Shown here: positions 7,216-14,375 of the stretch, piece by piece
Layout: each line of letters opens with the position of its first letter
How positions within the stretch are numbered: position 1 is the first letter of the stretch
Source: Saprospiraceae bacterium
Lineage (GTDB): Bacteria > Bacteroidota > Bacteroidia > Bacteroidales > JAIPBB01
Direction of reading: 5' to 3'
Assembly: GCA_021739805.1 (NCBI GenBank)
Contig: JAIPBB010000087.1
Coordinates: 1-17,440 of the forward strand
DNA: 17,440 bases
The notes under the pieces: model-generated
Told to the model about the DNA's origin: nothing
What the model saw: the letters and a program-made list of their open reading frames with translations, nothing else
Databases searched by the model: none
Position numbers and translations under genes: made by a program

Positions 7216-7348
7216 CGTCATCCCTCGATACGCCACGCAAATAATTAGTGCAAAATTCTTATTTCATCAAAGCGTGGCACTCGGTCTGACTATCGCTACT
7301 AACAATCTTTTTTTCTCTTTTGCCTTTTTACTTTTGCCTTTTGCCTTT
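7216..7348. repeat. 133-bp perfect direct repeat, copy 2
   Basis: Second copy of 7028-7160 with no difference that I can find, so the duplication is recent or kept identical by recombination. The 55-bp DNA between the copies holds more TTTTGCC units and a GATTACC-type run (ACCGATTACCGAACACCGAT). An open frame of 65 codons crosses this copy but is low-complexity and not a gene. Downstream (7349-7390) the TTTTGCC units run right up to the stop codon of the MBL hydrolase gene. Confidence 0.85.
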
Positions 7349-7395
7349 ATACTTTAAACTTTTGCCTTTTGCCTTTAAACTTTTGCCTTTAAACT

Positions 7396-8157
7396 TCAAA
7401 CTTCTATCTCCAACCCATCCCAAGCCAAAAACAAATTTTCAGGAAGTTCTTTTTGAACTTCATCGTGCAAACCCATAATATGGCTGATATGTGTAAAATA
7501 GCCCTTTTCAGGATTTAATTTTTGCATTAGTTCCATTGCTTCTTCAAGATTGAAATGGGAATAATGTTTTGGTTTTCTTAGTGCACAAAGGACAATAGTT
7601 TTTGAGCCTTTCATTTTTTCAATTTCTTCTTCGGGAATGTAGTTTACATCAGTGATATAAGAAAAATCGCCAATTCTGTAGCCGAAAACATCAAGATTAT
7701 AATGTTTACCTTTTATTGGAATAATTTCAAGTCCATTTATTTTAAAATCTCCGTTTTCTATTTCTATAATATTTATCTGAGGAACTCCCGGATATTTCCT
7801 TTCGGCAAAAGCATATGAAAATTCCCGTTTTAAACCTTCGCTTACATCTTTACTGCAATAAACATCCATTGGCTTTTTTTGCTTAAAATTGAAAGCTCTT
7901 ACATCGTCCATTCCGCCAATATGGTCTTTGTGTTCGTGAGTTATGATAACAGCGTCCAGCTTTTGAATATTTGCAGTGAGCATTTGTTGTCTGAAATCAG
8001 GTCCGGTGTCAATCACTATGGTTTTATCATCGACATCAATTAAGATAGATGACCTTAAACGTTGGTCTTTTCTATTATTCGATTTGCAAACTTCGCAATC
8101 GCATGCAATAACCGGAACTCCCTGAGATGTGCCTGTGCCTAAAAATCTTACTTTCAT
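7396..8157 (-). CDS. MBL-fold metallo-hydrolase, PhnP-like phosphodiesterase family
   Basis: A 253-residue protein with a full metallo-beta-lactamase fold: MKVRFLGTGTSQGVP at the start, the metal motif HEHKDH at residues 74-79, a later Asp in YITDVN, and a C-terminal His in THISH. The CDCEVC cluster (Cys19, 21, 24) matches the extra structural zinc site of PhnP-type enzymes. PhnP hydrolyses a cyclic ribose phosphodiester in phosphonate breakdown. No phn genes are in the window, so the substrate here may be another cyclic phosphodiester. Many Bacteroidota carry a lone copy like this. It is probably a cytosolic enzyme, since no signal peptide is visible. The 3' end abuts the TTTTGCC repeat tract (stop at 7396-7398), so repeat growth is limited on that side by this gene. 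Confidence 0.85.
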   Translation of the reverse strand: MKVRFLGTGTSQGVPVIACDCEVCKSNNRKDQRLRSSILIDVDDKTIVIDTGPDFRQQMLTANIQKLDAVIITHEHKDHIGGMDDVRAFNFKQKKPMDVYCSKDVSEGLKREFSYAFAERKYPGVPQINIIEIENGDFKINGLEIIPIKGKHYNLDVFGYRIGDFSYITDVNYIPEEEIEKMKGSKTIVLCALRKPKHYSHFNLEEAMELMQKLNPEKGYFTHISHIMGLHDEVQKELPENLFLAWDGLEIEV

Positions 8158-8230
8158 ATTGGAAGTAAAGATAGGAAAATTTCATTGATTTATAATCCAA
8201 TTATTCGATGTATTATGGTTTTATGGCTCA

Positions 8231-8278
8231 ATTGTTAAATTGTTCTATTGTTAAATTGTTAAATTGTTGAACTGTTAT
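8231..8278. repeat. 8-bp tandem repeat (ATTGTTAA) in a promoter
   Basis: Six consecutive octamers: ATTGTTAA, ATTGTTCT, ATTGTTAA, ATTGTTAA, ATTGTTGA and ACTGTTAT. Three are identical and three carry one or two changes. The array ends 6 bp before the -7-like box of the WG-repeat gene, and the fifth unit supplies the TTG that could serve as its -33 element. Confidence 0.8.
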
Positions 8279-8292
8279 TTTTATTACTTTCG
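8264..8292 (+). promoter_or_regulatory. Candidate promoter of the WG-repeat/TonB-domain gene
   Basis: TTG at 8264-8266, an 18-bp spacer and TACTTTCG at 8285-8292 (one mismatch to TAnnTTTG). The box ends 4 nt before the ATG at 8297, the same geometry as hicA. This also argues for the start at 8297 over the upstream in-frame TTG at 8264, which lies inside the promoter. Confidence 0.5.
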
Positions 8293-8296
8293 TATT

Positions 8297-9091
8297 ATGA
8301 AAAATCAATTATTCGTTTCATTTCTAATTGTTTTATTTTTATTTAATAATGCTTATTCTCAGACAGGGAATGGCTTGATTCCCAGAAAAAACAATAAAGG
8401 GAAATATGGATATGTTGATGCTAATGGTAAAAAGAAAATTCCATACAATTATGATTATGCTGAATCATTTATTGAAGAATATGCCGTTGTAGGTTTAGAT
8501 AATAAATTCCGATATATCAATATTAATGGCAAATATATTTCTGATGAATTATTTGACTTAGCATGGCCATTTTCTCAGGGTATTGCATTAGTATATAGAG
8601 ATGGAAAGTATGGATATATTGACACAACCGGCAAAGTTTTAAAAAACCAATGGTTTGATAAAGCAGGACTATTATTTGATAATTATGCAGAGGCAAAACT
8701 TGGTAAAACAAATTATTTGATTAGTTTTCAGGGACAAGTGATGAATTATGGAAATAATAAAATGCCACGAAACGAAACCGAAATATTTGCTTTTGTTGAG
8801 ACAATGCCTTCATTTCCGGGTGGAAGAGAGATGTTTTTTAAATATTTGCAGGAAAATTTAATTCTTAAAAATAAAGACAAACTCGATTATACTTTTATAA
8901 ATATTAGTTTTGTTGTTGAAAAGGATGGGAGTCTTTCAAGTATTGAAATACTTAAGCAATCAGATGAAAATATTAAGACTGAAATAATAAACATTCTCAA
9001 AGCAATGCCACCCTGGATACCCGGAAGGCAAAGAGGAGAGATAGTAAGAGTTAAGTATAGTTTGCCAATTAGGTTGGATTTGAGAGATTAA
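8297..9091 (+). CDS. Exported WG-repeat protein with TonB C-terminal domain
   Basis: A 264-residue protein from the ATG at 8297. This start puts a clean signal peptide at the N-terminus (MKNQLFVSFLIVLFLFNNAYSQ); a TTG start at 8264 would add 11 polar residues in front of it. Residues about 36-146 contain WG-type repeats (KYGYVDANGKKKIPYNYDYA, then KYGYIDTTGKVLKNQWFDKA), beta-rich modules of unknown ligand. The C-terminal 100 residues match the TonB C-terminal fold as found in Bacteroidota: MPSFPGGREMFFKYLQENL, then FVVEKDGSLSSIEILKQS, then MPPWIPGRQRG and a final strand. TonB C-terminal domains normally contact outer-membrane receptors, but here there is no inner-membrane anchor beyond the signal peptide and no Pro-rich spacer. 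It is therefore probably a free periplasmic protein and not an energy transducer. Confidence 0.8.
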   Translation: MKNQLFVSFLIVLFLFNNAYSQTGNGLIPRKNNKGKYGYVDANGKKKIPYNYDYAESFIEEYAVVGLDNKFRYININGKYISDELFDLAWPFSQGIALVYRDGKYGYIDTTGKVLKNQWFDKAGLLFDNYAEAKLGKTNYLISFQGQVMNYGNNKMPRNETEIFAFVETMPSFPGGREMFFKYLQENLILKNKDKLDYTFINISFVVEKDGSLSSIEILKQSDENIKTEIINILKAMPPWIPGRQRGEIVRVKYSLPIRLDLRD

Positions 9092-9102
9092 AAGATACAT
9101 AT

Positions 9103-9194
9103 CGTCATTGCGAAGGAGGAACGACTGAAGCAATCCCTTGAATAAAAAGCGATAATACTAATTAACGGATTGTTTCGCTTCGCTCGCAATGACG
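9103..9194. repeat. 92-bp imperfect inverted-repeat element (CGTCATTGCGA family)
   Basis: The ends are inverted: CGTCATTGCGA at 9103-9113 and TCGCAATGACG at 9184-9194 form perfect 11-bp arms. Further in, GAAGCAATCC (9128-9137) and GGATTG (9166-9171) continue the symmetry with mismatches. From memory, GTCATTGCGAGC...GAAGCAATCC sequences are widespread non-coding repeats in Bacteroidota and some other genomes. The element starts 11 bp after the stop codon of the WG-repeat gene, so it could form a hairpin at the end of that mRNA. It has no coding content and no obvious target-site duplication. Confidence 0.75.
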
Positions 9195-9250
9195 GAAAAC
9201 ACGAGCAATCCGGACGGACTCCCTTCGGTCGAAAGTGAAAAGGCAAAAGT

Positions 9251-9278
9251 CAGAAGTCGGAAGTCGGAAGTCGGAAGT
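9251..9278. repeat. 7-bp tandem repeat (CGGAAGT), four units
   Basis: Units are CAGAAGT, CGGAAGT, CGGAAGT and CGGAAGT. Just upstream, AAAAGGCAAAAGT (9238-9250) is the exact reverse complement of the ACTTTTGCCTTTT motif of the 6904-7390 arrays, so the same repeat family is present here in the other orientation. Confidence 0.75.
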
Positions 9279-9281
9279 TCA

Positions 9282-9289
9282 TAGCTTTG
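9282..9289 (+). promoter_or_regulatory. Candidate -7 box of the flavin reductase-like gene
   Basis: TAGCTTTG matches TAnnTTTG exactly, 45 bp before the ATG at 9335. No TTTG lies about 20 bp upstream; that position is occupied by the CGGAAGT tandem array. This is therefore a half-supported promoter. Confidence 0.35.
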
Positions 9290-9334
9290 TGTTTGAAACC
9301 CGAAACTAGAAATTGAAATCAAAACAAAAAAATT

Positions 9335-9847
9335 ATGATAGAAAAATTCAAAAAAATACCTGCAAATGAAATACAGGGAAATGCAGTTAAAATGATAGGT
9401 TCAGACTCCATGTTAATAAGTGCAGGAAATATTAAGTCTTTTAACACCATGACGGCAGCATGGGGTGGAATTGGTTTTCTCTGGAAAATGCCGGTAGTTT
9501 ATATTTTTATTCGACCACAGCGATATACTTATGAATTTGTGGAAAGAAATGACTATTTCACAATTTCATTTTTTGAAAAGGAATACCAGAAAATTTTAAA
9601 TTTTTGTGGAACAAAATCAGGACGTGATTATGATAAGATAGCTGAAACAGGATTAATCCCAATTGAAACCGAAAATGAGAATATTATTTATGAACAATCC
9701 TATCTTTCACTTGAGTGTAAAAAGCTTTACTTTGATGACCTTAATCCTGCCAACTTTCTTTCAGATGACATACATAAAGTTTATCCTACAAAAGACTTTC
9801 ATAGAATGTATATTGGAGAAATCGTTAACACCTACACTAAATACTGA
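9335..9847 (+). CDS. Flavin reductase-like protein (FMN-binding split barrel)
   Basis: A 170-residue protein of the flavin reductase-like family. Recognisable features are the central FNTMTAAWGGIGFLWKMPVVYIFIRPQRYTYEFVERNDYFTISF stretch (about 36-80), where the split-barrel core and flavin phosphate-binding residues lie, and the conserved CGTKSGRDYDK segment near residue 90. Related proteins bind FMN and reduce flavins or small substrates with NAD(P)H. This short, anaerobe-associated subgroup generally has no assigned substrate. It looks complete and cytosolic, with no signal peptide. It stands alone: repeats precede it and 95 bp separate it from the next gene on the same strand. Confidence is high for the fold and low for the reaction. 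Confidence 0.85.
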   Translation: MIEKFKKIPANEIQGNAVKMIGSDSMLISAGNIKSFNTMTAAWGGIGFLWKMPVVYIFIRPQRYTYEFVERNDYFTISFFEKEYQKILNFCGTKSGRDYDKIAETGLIPIETENENIIYEQSYLSLECKKLYFDDLNPANFLSDDIHKVYPTKDFHRMYIGEIVNTYTKY

Positions 9848-9942
9848 TTGCTAATCAAATAAAAAAAACAAAAAAAACTTCATAGAACAGTATTCTTTAC
9901 TATTTTTACATTCGATTTAGGTTCAAGCAAAAATATTCAAAA

Positions 9943-10500
9943 TTGAGTTTATTATTTAAAATAAAGCAGGCAGTGTGGAATTATCATTTTCAAAAAGAAT
10001 TTGATAAATTGAATCGTGAGAGAGGAACATATAATTTAAATAATGCAAAAAGAGTAGGAATTATCTATGATGCCTCTGATGAAGTTGGATACAAAAAAGC
10101 TTCTGATTTTGTAAGATATCTTCAAAATATGAAGATTGTTGTTAAAGCTCTGGGTTTTTATAAAGGAAGTCAATTGCCACATTATTGTATTCCTATGTTG
10201 TCATACGATTTTTATTCAACTAAAGATATTAACTGGTTTGAAAAACCATCGAGTAGCTTTATTAGCGATTTCATAAACGAAAAATATGATATCGTTATCG
10301 ACCTGAATAAAGCTAAAAGTTTATCTTCAACTTATATTGTTGGGCTGTCAAAAGGGAAATTTAAAGTTGGAATGTTTGATGATGACAAAACTAATATTTA
10401 TGATTTTATGATTAAACTCGAAGATAAATCCAATATTAATGAATTTATTAAACAGGTGATTCACTATTTAACAATTTTAAAAACTGAAAATAATGCGTAA
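9943..10500 (+). CDS. Uncharacterised Bacteroidota protein upstream of dapA
   Basis: A 185-residue protein, probably using the TTG at 9943 as start. No in-frame ATG lies nearby, and the first residues (MSLLFKIKQAVWNYHF) suit the family. The middle has the beta-alpha pattern RVGIIYDASDEVGYKKASDFVRYLQ (about 37-61), then KALGFYKG, then YDIVIDLNKAKSLSSTYIVGLSKGKFKVGMFD (about 115-145), like a Rossmann-type domain. I believe it belongs to a Bacteroidota-only family of unknown function (DUF6913, not verified), often found directly before dapA. Here it overlaps dapA by 8 bp, which indicates translational coupling. TACATTCG at 9907-9914 is a near match to the -7 consensus. The function is unknown; a link to lysine or cell-wall precursor synthesis is only suggested by position. 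Confidence 0.7.
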   Translation: MSLLFKIKQAVWNYHFQKEFDKLNRERGTYNLNNAKRVGIIYDASDEVGYKKASDFVRYLQNMKIVVKALGFYKGSQLPHYCIPMLSYDFYSTKDINWFEKPSSSFISDFINEKYDIVIDLNKAKSLSSTYIVGLSKGKFKVGMFDDDKTNIYDFMIKLEDKSNINEFIKQVIHYLTILKTENNA

Positions 10501-11383
10501 TAGGTTTAAAGGAACGGGAGTAGCAATTATTACTCCTTTTAGAAATTACGGTACAGTAGATTTTACATCTCTGGGAAATATTATTGAGCATATAATCAGC
10601 AATGGGGTTAATTATATTGTTGTATTGGGCACTACTGGTGAAGCCGCAACTTTATCAGCTGATGAGAAAGTTGCAGTGGTTGATTTTGTTATAGATACTG
10701 TTGAGAAGAGAGTCCCTATTGTTGTTGGTATTGGTGGAAATAACACTCAAGATGTTGTTGATAAAATCAAAGAAACAAATTTCGATGGAATTGATGCCAT
10801 ATTATCTGTTTGCCCTTATTATAATAAACCACAACAAAAGGGCATCTATATGCACTATAAGACAATAGCAACAGTTAGTCCCGTTCCAATAATAATGTAT
10901 AATGTTCCAAGTCGTACAAGTGTTAATATGACCGCAGATACAACTTTAAAACTTGCCAATGAAGTTGAAAATATTATTGGTATAAAAGAAGCATCAGGTA
11001 ATCTTGTTCAATGTATGCAAATTATTAAAGATAAACCAAAGGATTTTCTCTTAATATCGGGTGATGATGCTCTTACTCTTCCTTTTCTTTCAATCGGAGG
11101 TGATGGAGTCATTTCTGTTATTGCCAATGCTTTTCCATTTGAATTTTCAGAAATGGTTCAGTTAGCATTAAAAGGAAATTGCAAAAAAGCAAGTGAAAAT
11201 CATTATAAACTGCTTGATATTATTGACACTATATTTGCTGACGGAAATCCTGCCGGAATTAAAGCAGCAATGGAAATATTAGGACTTGCTTCAAATAATT
11301 TAAGATTACCATTGGTGAAAGTTAATAAAGCTGTTAACCTAAAATTGCATACCCTAATTGAAGAATTTAAAGCAAACAATTAA
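10493..11383 (+). CDS. dapA: 4-hydroxy-tetrahydrodipicolinate synthase
   Basis: A 296-residue TIM-barrel enzyme of normal DapA length. It condenses pyruvate with aspartate semialdehyde, the first committed step of the diaminopimelate/lysine branch that feeds peptidoglycan. Visible motifs are GTTGEAATLS near residue 45 (substrate-binding Thr-Thr), the Tyr of YNVPSRTSVN near residue 135 (proton relay), and the Schiff-base Lys in IIGIKEASG near residue 165. The Arg in PSRT is also kept. The ATG lies inside the end of the preceding gene (8-bp overlap), so this start is favoured by operon structure. It is followed after 21 bp by the carboxypeptidase gene and is probably co-transcribed with it. No other dap genes are in the window. 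Confidence 0.96.
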   Translation: MRNRFKGTGVAIITPFRNYGTVDFTSLGNIIEHIISNGVNYIVVLGTTGEAATLSADEKVAVVDFVIDTVEKRVPIVVGIGGNNTQDVVDKIKETNFDGIDAILSVCPYYNKPQQKGIYMHYKTIATVSPVPIIMYNVPSRTSVNMTADTTLKLANEVENIIGIKEASGNLVQCMQIIKDKPKDFLLISGDDALTLPFLSIGGDGVISVIANAFPFEFSEMVQLALKGNCKKASENHYKLLDIIDTIFADGNPAGIKAAMEILGLASNNLRLPLVKVNKAVNLKLHTLIEEFKANN

Positions 11384-11404
11384 AGAAATTGAATCCATAG
11401 TGAG

Positions 11405-13117
11405 ATGATTTTAAAAAAATATATTTTATTAAGTTTAGCTAATCTGTTTTTGATTAGCTTTTCTTTTGCTCAAAAATCTATAGGGAAAATTGATGTTGAA
11501 TACATTTTTAAAGATAGGGGCGAAGTGTATTTTAAGTTTAAAATTAAAGATAAAAGTGAGCTAAATCTTCTAACTAAAATTATCTCTATTGATAATGTTA
11601 AAGCTAATGATGTTTTTGCTTATGCTAATAAAAATGAGTTTGTTAAGTTTGTTAACCTAAATTATGACTTTGATGTTCTTAAACCACCATCTGAAGATGT
11701 AGAAGTCCTAATGTTGGATTGGAATCAAATTCAAAAAAGCAAGTCATGGGACTATTATCCAACTTATCCTGCTTACGATAGTATGATGCAAAAATTTGCA
11801 TCGGATTATCCGGCATTATGCACTTTAGTAAATATTGGAACTCTTTATAGTGGAAGAAAATTATTAGCACTTAAAATATCAGATAGTGTTAATATTAAAG
11901 AAGCAGAGCCGCAATTTCTCTATACATCATCAATACATGGAAATGAATTAACAGGCTATGTTTTAATGCTTCGTTTTATTGATTATTTATTATCTAATTA
12001 TGGACAGAATCCCAGAATAACTAATTTAATTAATAATTCTGAAATTTGGATTAATCCGCTTGCAAACCCTGATGGCACCTATGCCGGCGGAAATCATACT
12101 GTTAATGGAGCAACCAGATATAATGCTGCAAACATTGATTTAAATAGAAATTATCCTGACCCGGAAGATGGTCCACATCCTGATAATAATGCATGGCAGG
12201 AAGAAACTCAATTTTTTATGAATTTTGCTACTAATCAAAATTTTGTGATGGCTGTAAACTTTCATGGTGGAGCGGAAGTACTAAATTATCCTTGGGACAC
12301 ATGGGCTAAACTTCATGCTGACGACAATTGGTGGAAATATGTTTGTCGCGAATATACTGATACTGCTCAATATTTTAGTCCTTCAGGATATTTGGATGAC
12401 CAGAATAATGGCATTACTAATGGTTATCAATGGTATTCAATAAGCGGTGGCAGACAAGATTATATGAATTATTTTCATCATTGTAGGGAGTTGACACTTG
12501 AAATATCAAATGCATTTATTTGTCCTGAAAATCAACTGAATAATTTCTGGAATTATAATTATAGGTCATTATTGAATTATGCAGAGCAAGTATTGTATGG
12601 AGTAAAAGGAATTGTAACTGATTCAGTTACAGGATTACCTTTGGAAGCAAAAGTTTTTATTTCAGGACATGATATTGACAGCTCACATATATATTCTTCT
12701 CTTCCAATTGGGAATTACAACCGACCACTTTATGCCGGTAATTATTCATTAACATTTTCAAAGCCAGGATATAAAAGTAAAACTATACAAAATATTAGTG
12801 TTACGAATCGTTCAGTTGTAAATCTTGATGTTCAGCTTGCGACTGCTGGTCCTGACGGAAAATCAGAAGTTAGTATTAATAAAGAAATTAGAATTTTTCC
12901 AAATCCATCTTCAGGGGCATACAAAATAGAAATTGATAATATACAGGATAAAGCTGTTTTATATAAAATATTATCAATTTCAGGGCAATTAATGATGGAA
13001 GGCTTTATTGAATCAAATAGGTCGAAAATTGACTTAAAGCGTTTTGATAATGGAGTTTACATTATTGAAATTGAGATGGATGATTCTATTTTTATTGATA
13101 AATTAATAAAACTCTAG
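11405..13117 (+). CDS. Secreted M14 zinc carboxypeptidase with T9SS sorting domain
   Basis: A 570-residue protein with four parts. A signal peptide covers 1-22 (ends FSFAQ). A pro-region or N-terminal domain runs to about 115. The M14 peptidase domain (about 120-395) has zinc ligands His178 and Glu181 in HGNE, a third ligand His287 in NFHGG and the catalytic Glu366 in LTLEIS. A carboxypeptidase-regulatory-like beta domain (about 399-476) follows, then a C-terminal T9SS sorting domain starting at IRIFPNPSSG (about 495-570). M14 enzymes remove C-terminal residues from peptides. With the T9SS domain it should cross the outer membrane and be released or anchored at the surface. All metal and catalytic residues are present. 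It lies 21 bp after dapA and 4 bp before another T9SS protein, and the two are clearly co-transcribed. Confidence 0.93.
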   Translation: MILKKYILLSLANLFLISFSFAQKSIGKIDVEYIFKDRGEVYFKFKIKDKSELNLLTKIISIDNVKANDVFAYANKNEFVKFVNLNYDFDVLKPPSEDVEVLMLDWNQIQKSKSWDYYPTYPAYDSMMQKFASDYPALCTLVNIGTLYSGRKLLALKISDSVNIKEAEPQFLYTSSIHGNELTGYVLMLRFIDYLLSNYGQNPRITNLINNSEIWINPLANPDGTYAGGNHTVNGATRYNAANIDLNRNYPDPEDGPHPDNNAWQEETQFFMNFATNQNFVMAVNFHGGAEVLNYPWDTWAKLHADDNWWKYVCREYTDTAQYFSPSGYLDDQNNGITNGYQWYSISGGRQDYMNYFHHCRELTLEISNAFICPENQLNNFWNYNYRSLLNYAEQVLYGVKGIVTDSVTGLPLEAKVFISGHDIDSSHIYSSLPIGNYNRPLYAGNYSLTFSKPGYKSKTIQNISVTNRSVVNLDVQLATAGPDGKSEVSINKEIRIFPNPSSGAYKIEIDNIQDKAVLYKILSISGQLMMEGFIESNRSKIDLKRFDNGVYIIEIEMDDSIFIDKLIKL

Positions 13118-13121
13118 TGTT

Positions 13122-14363
13122 ATGCGAACCAGCTTAACCATATCGCTTTTCTTAATATTTTCTTCACTTCTAAGCTTTGCACAGGACACAACTTCAATTT
13201 ATTTCATCGGAAATAGTTTCACCGCTGCTAATGCAATGACCCAAATGGTACAAGGATTGGCAAATGCAGCTAATTTGCCTGTTTATATCGAAGATTATTC
13301 GCCGGGTGGTGCAACGGTTTATAATGACCATCTTTATGACCCACAAGTTCTCAATACTATCAAATCAAGACAATGGGACTATATTGTTATCCAGGATAAC
13401 CAAGGAGCTTATTGTAATTATTATGGACAAATAACGCCATCTGTTTTAGCTGCGAGCATTCAACTTAGAGATTCAATAAAACTAAACAATCCTTGCACAA
13501 AAATAGTTTGGTTTGCAGGTTGGGGCTGGCAAGCAGGAAGACCTGACCTTTGGCCAAGCGACAATGGTGTGAATATGATTAACAGAATTTTAGCAAACTT
13601 CACTTTCCTGAATGATTCGGTTGATGAAATTGTTGCACCAATAGGAGAGGCCTGGGTTACATCAATTAATCAAAATCCAAACTGGAATCTTTGGGATATG
13701 GATAGCGTTCATCCTTCATTAGCCGGCAGCTTTCTTACTGCAAATGTGATTTTTACAAGCATTTTCAGAGCCGACCCTTCAAACCTAAATTATACGGCTA
13801 CTCTAAGTTCAAATATGGCTTCATATTATAGGGCAACAGCTTTTAGCGAAGTGAGAGATAGTTTAAATATGGCGATTTATAATCTGGATATGTACACTCC
13901 GGAATTAAGCATTAATGTGGACACAATTTCAGTTTTGCCAGTTTATTCTTCATACCAATGGTACTTAAATAATTCTCCAATCCCCAGTGCAACAAATTCT
14001 TATTGTAAAATGTCTGCAACTGGAAATTATCATTTAATAGCTAAAGATTCAAATAGTTGTAAACTTATATCATTTAGCCATTATTTTGTTCAGACTACAT
14101 TAGAAAGTATTTCATCAAAGAGGTTACGGGTTTTCCCTAATCCTGTAATTGATGGTAAACTTAAAATCAAATTTGATGATTATATTTCTGGTGAATTAGA
14201 TATTCGAATAATTAATCCTATTGGGGAAGTTGTTTTTAGTAAAATAATTAACCCTGACTCTAACTTAGATATAGATTTGCCAAATCTCTCGAAAGGCTTG
14301 TATTTGTTGATTATTTCGAATGATGAAATAAATTTCACGGAGAAAATTATTATTGCTAAATAG
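13122..14363 (+). CDS. Secreted SGNH-hydrolase-like protein with T9SS sorting domain
   Basis: A 413-residue protein. A signal peptide (1-20) is followed by an SGNH/GDSL-type fold. The block I nucleophile is Ser32 in IYFIGNSFT, and the C-terminal catalytic dyad is Asp194/His197 in DSVHPS. The middle contains VIQDNQGAY (oxyanion region) and KIVWFAGWGWQ. SGNH enzymes cleave esters, often acetyl groups on glycans or lipids; the substrate here is unknown. After about residue 265 comes an Ig-like or PKD-like segment (YQWYLNNSPIPSATNS), then the T9SS sorting domain (LRVFPNPVIDGKLKIKF to the end). It starts 4 bp after the carboxypeptidase stop, so the two are in one operon and likely exported together. 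It ends 12 bp from a convergent gene. Confidence 0.85.
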   Translation: MRTSLTISLFLIFSSLLSFAQDTTSIYFIGNSFTAANAMTQMVQGLANAANLPVYIEDYSPGGATVYNDHLYDPQVLNTIKSRQWDYIVIQDNQGAYCNYYGQITPSVLAASIQLRDSIKLNNPCTKIVWFAGWGWQAGRPDLWPSDNGVNMINRILANFTFLNDSVDEIVAPIGEAWVTSINQNPNWNLWDMDSVHPSLAGSFLTANVIFTSIFRADPSNLNYTATLSSNMASYYRATAFSEVRDSLNMAIYNLDMYTPELSINVDTISVLPVYSSYQWYLNNSPIPSATNSYCKMSATGNYHLIAKDSNSCKLISFSHYFVQTTLESISSKRLRVFPNPVIDGKLKIKFDDYISGELDIRIINPIGEVVFSKIINPDSNLDIDLPNLSKGLYLLIISNDEINFTEKIIIAK

Positions 14364-14375
14364 TAAAAATTATTC

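Noticed and set aside
7160..7357. 65-codon open frame in the repeat region
   Set aside because: It is made of low-complexity repeat sequence with no start context, and lies entirely within the duplicated DNA.
6904..7390. Possible CRISPR array
   Set aside because: The units are contiguous 21-bp or shorter repeats without unique spacers, and the two 133-bp copies are a simple duplication. No cas genes are present.
8264..8296. Upstream TTG start for the WG-repeat protein
   Set aside because: It would put 11 polar and aromatic residues before a clean signal peptide, and it lies within the tandem repeat and promoter.
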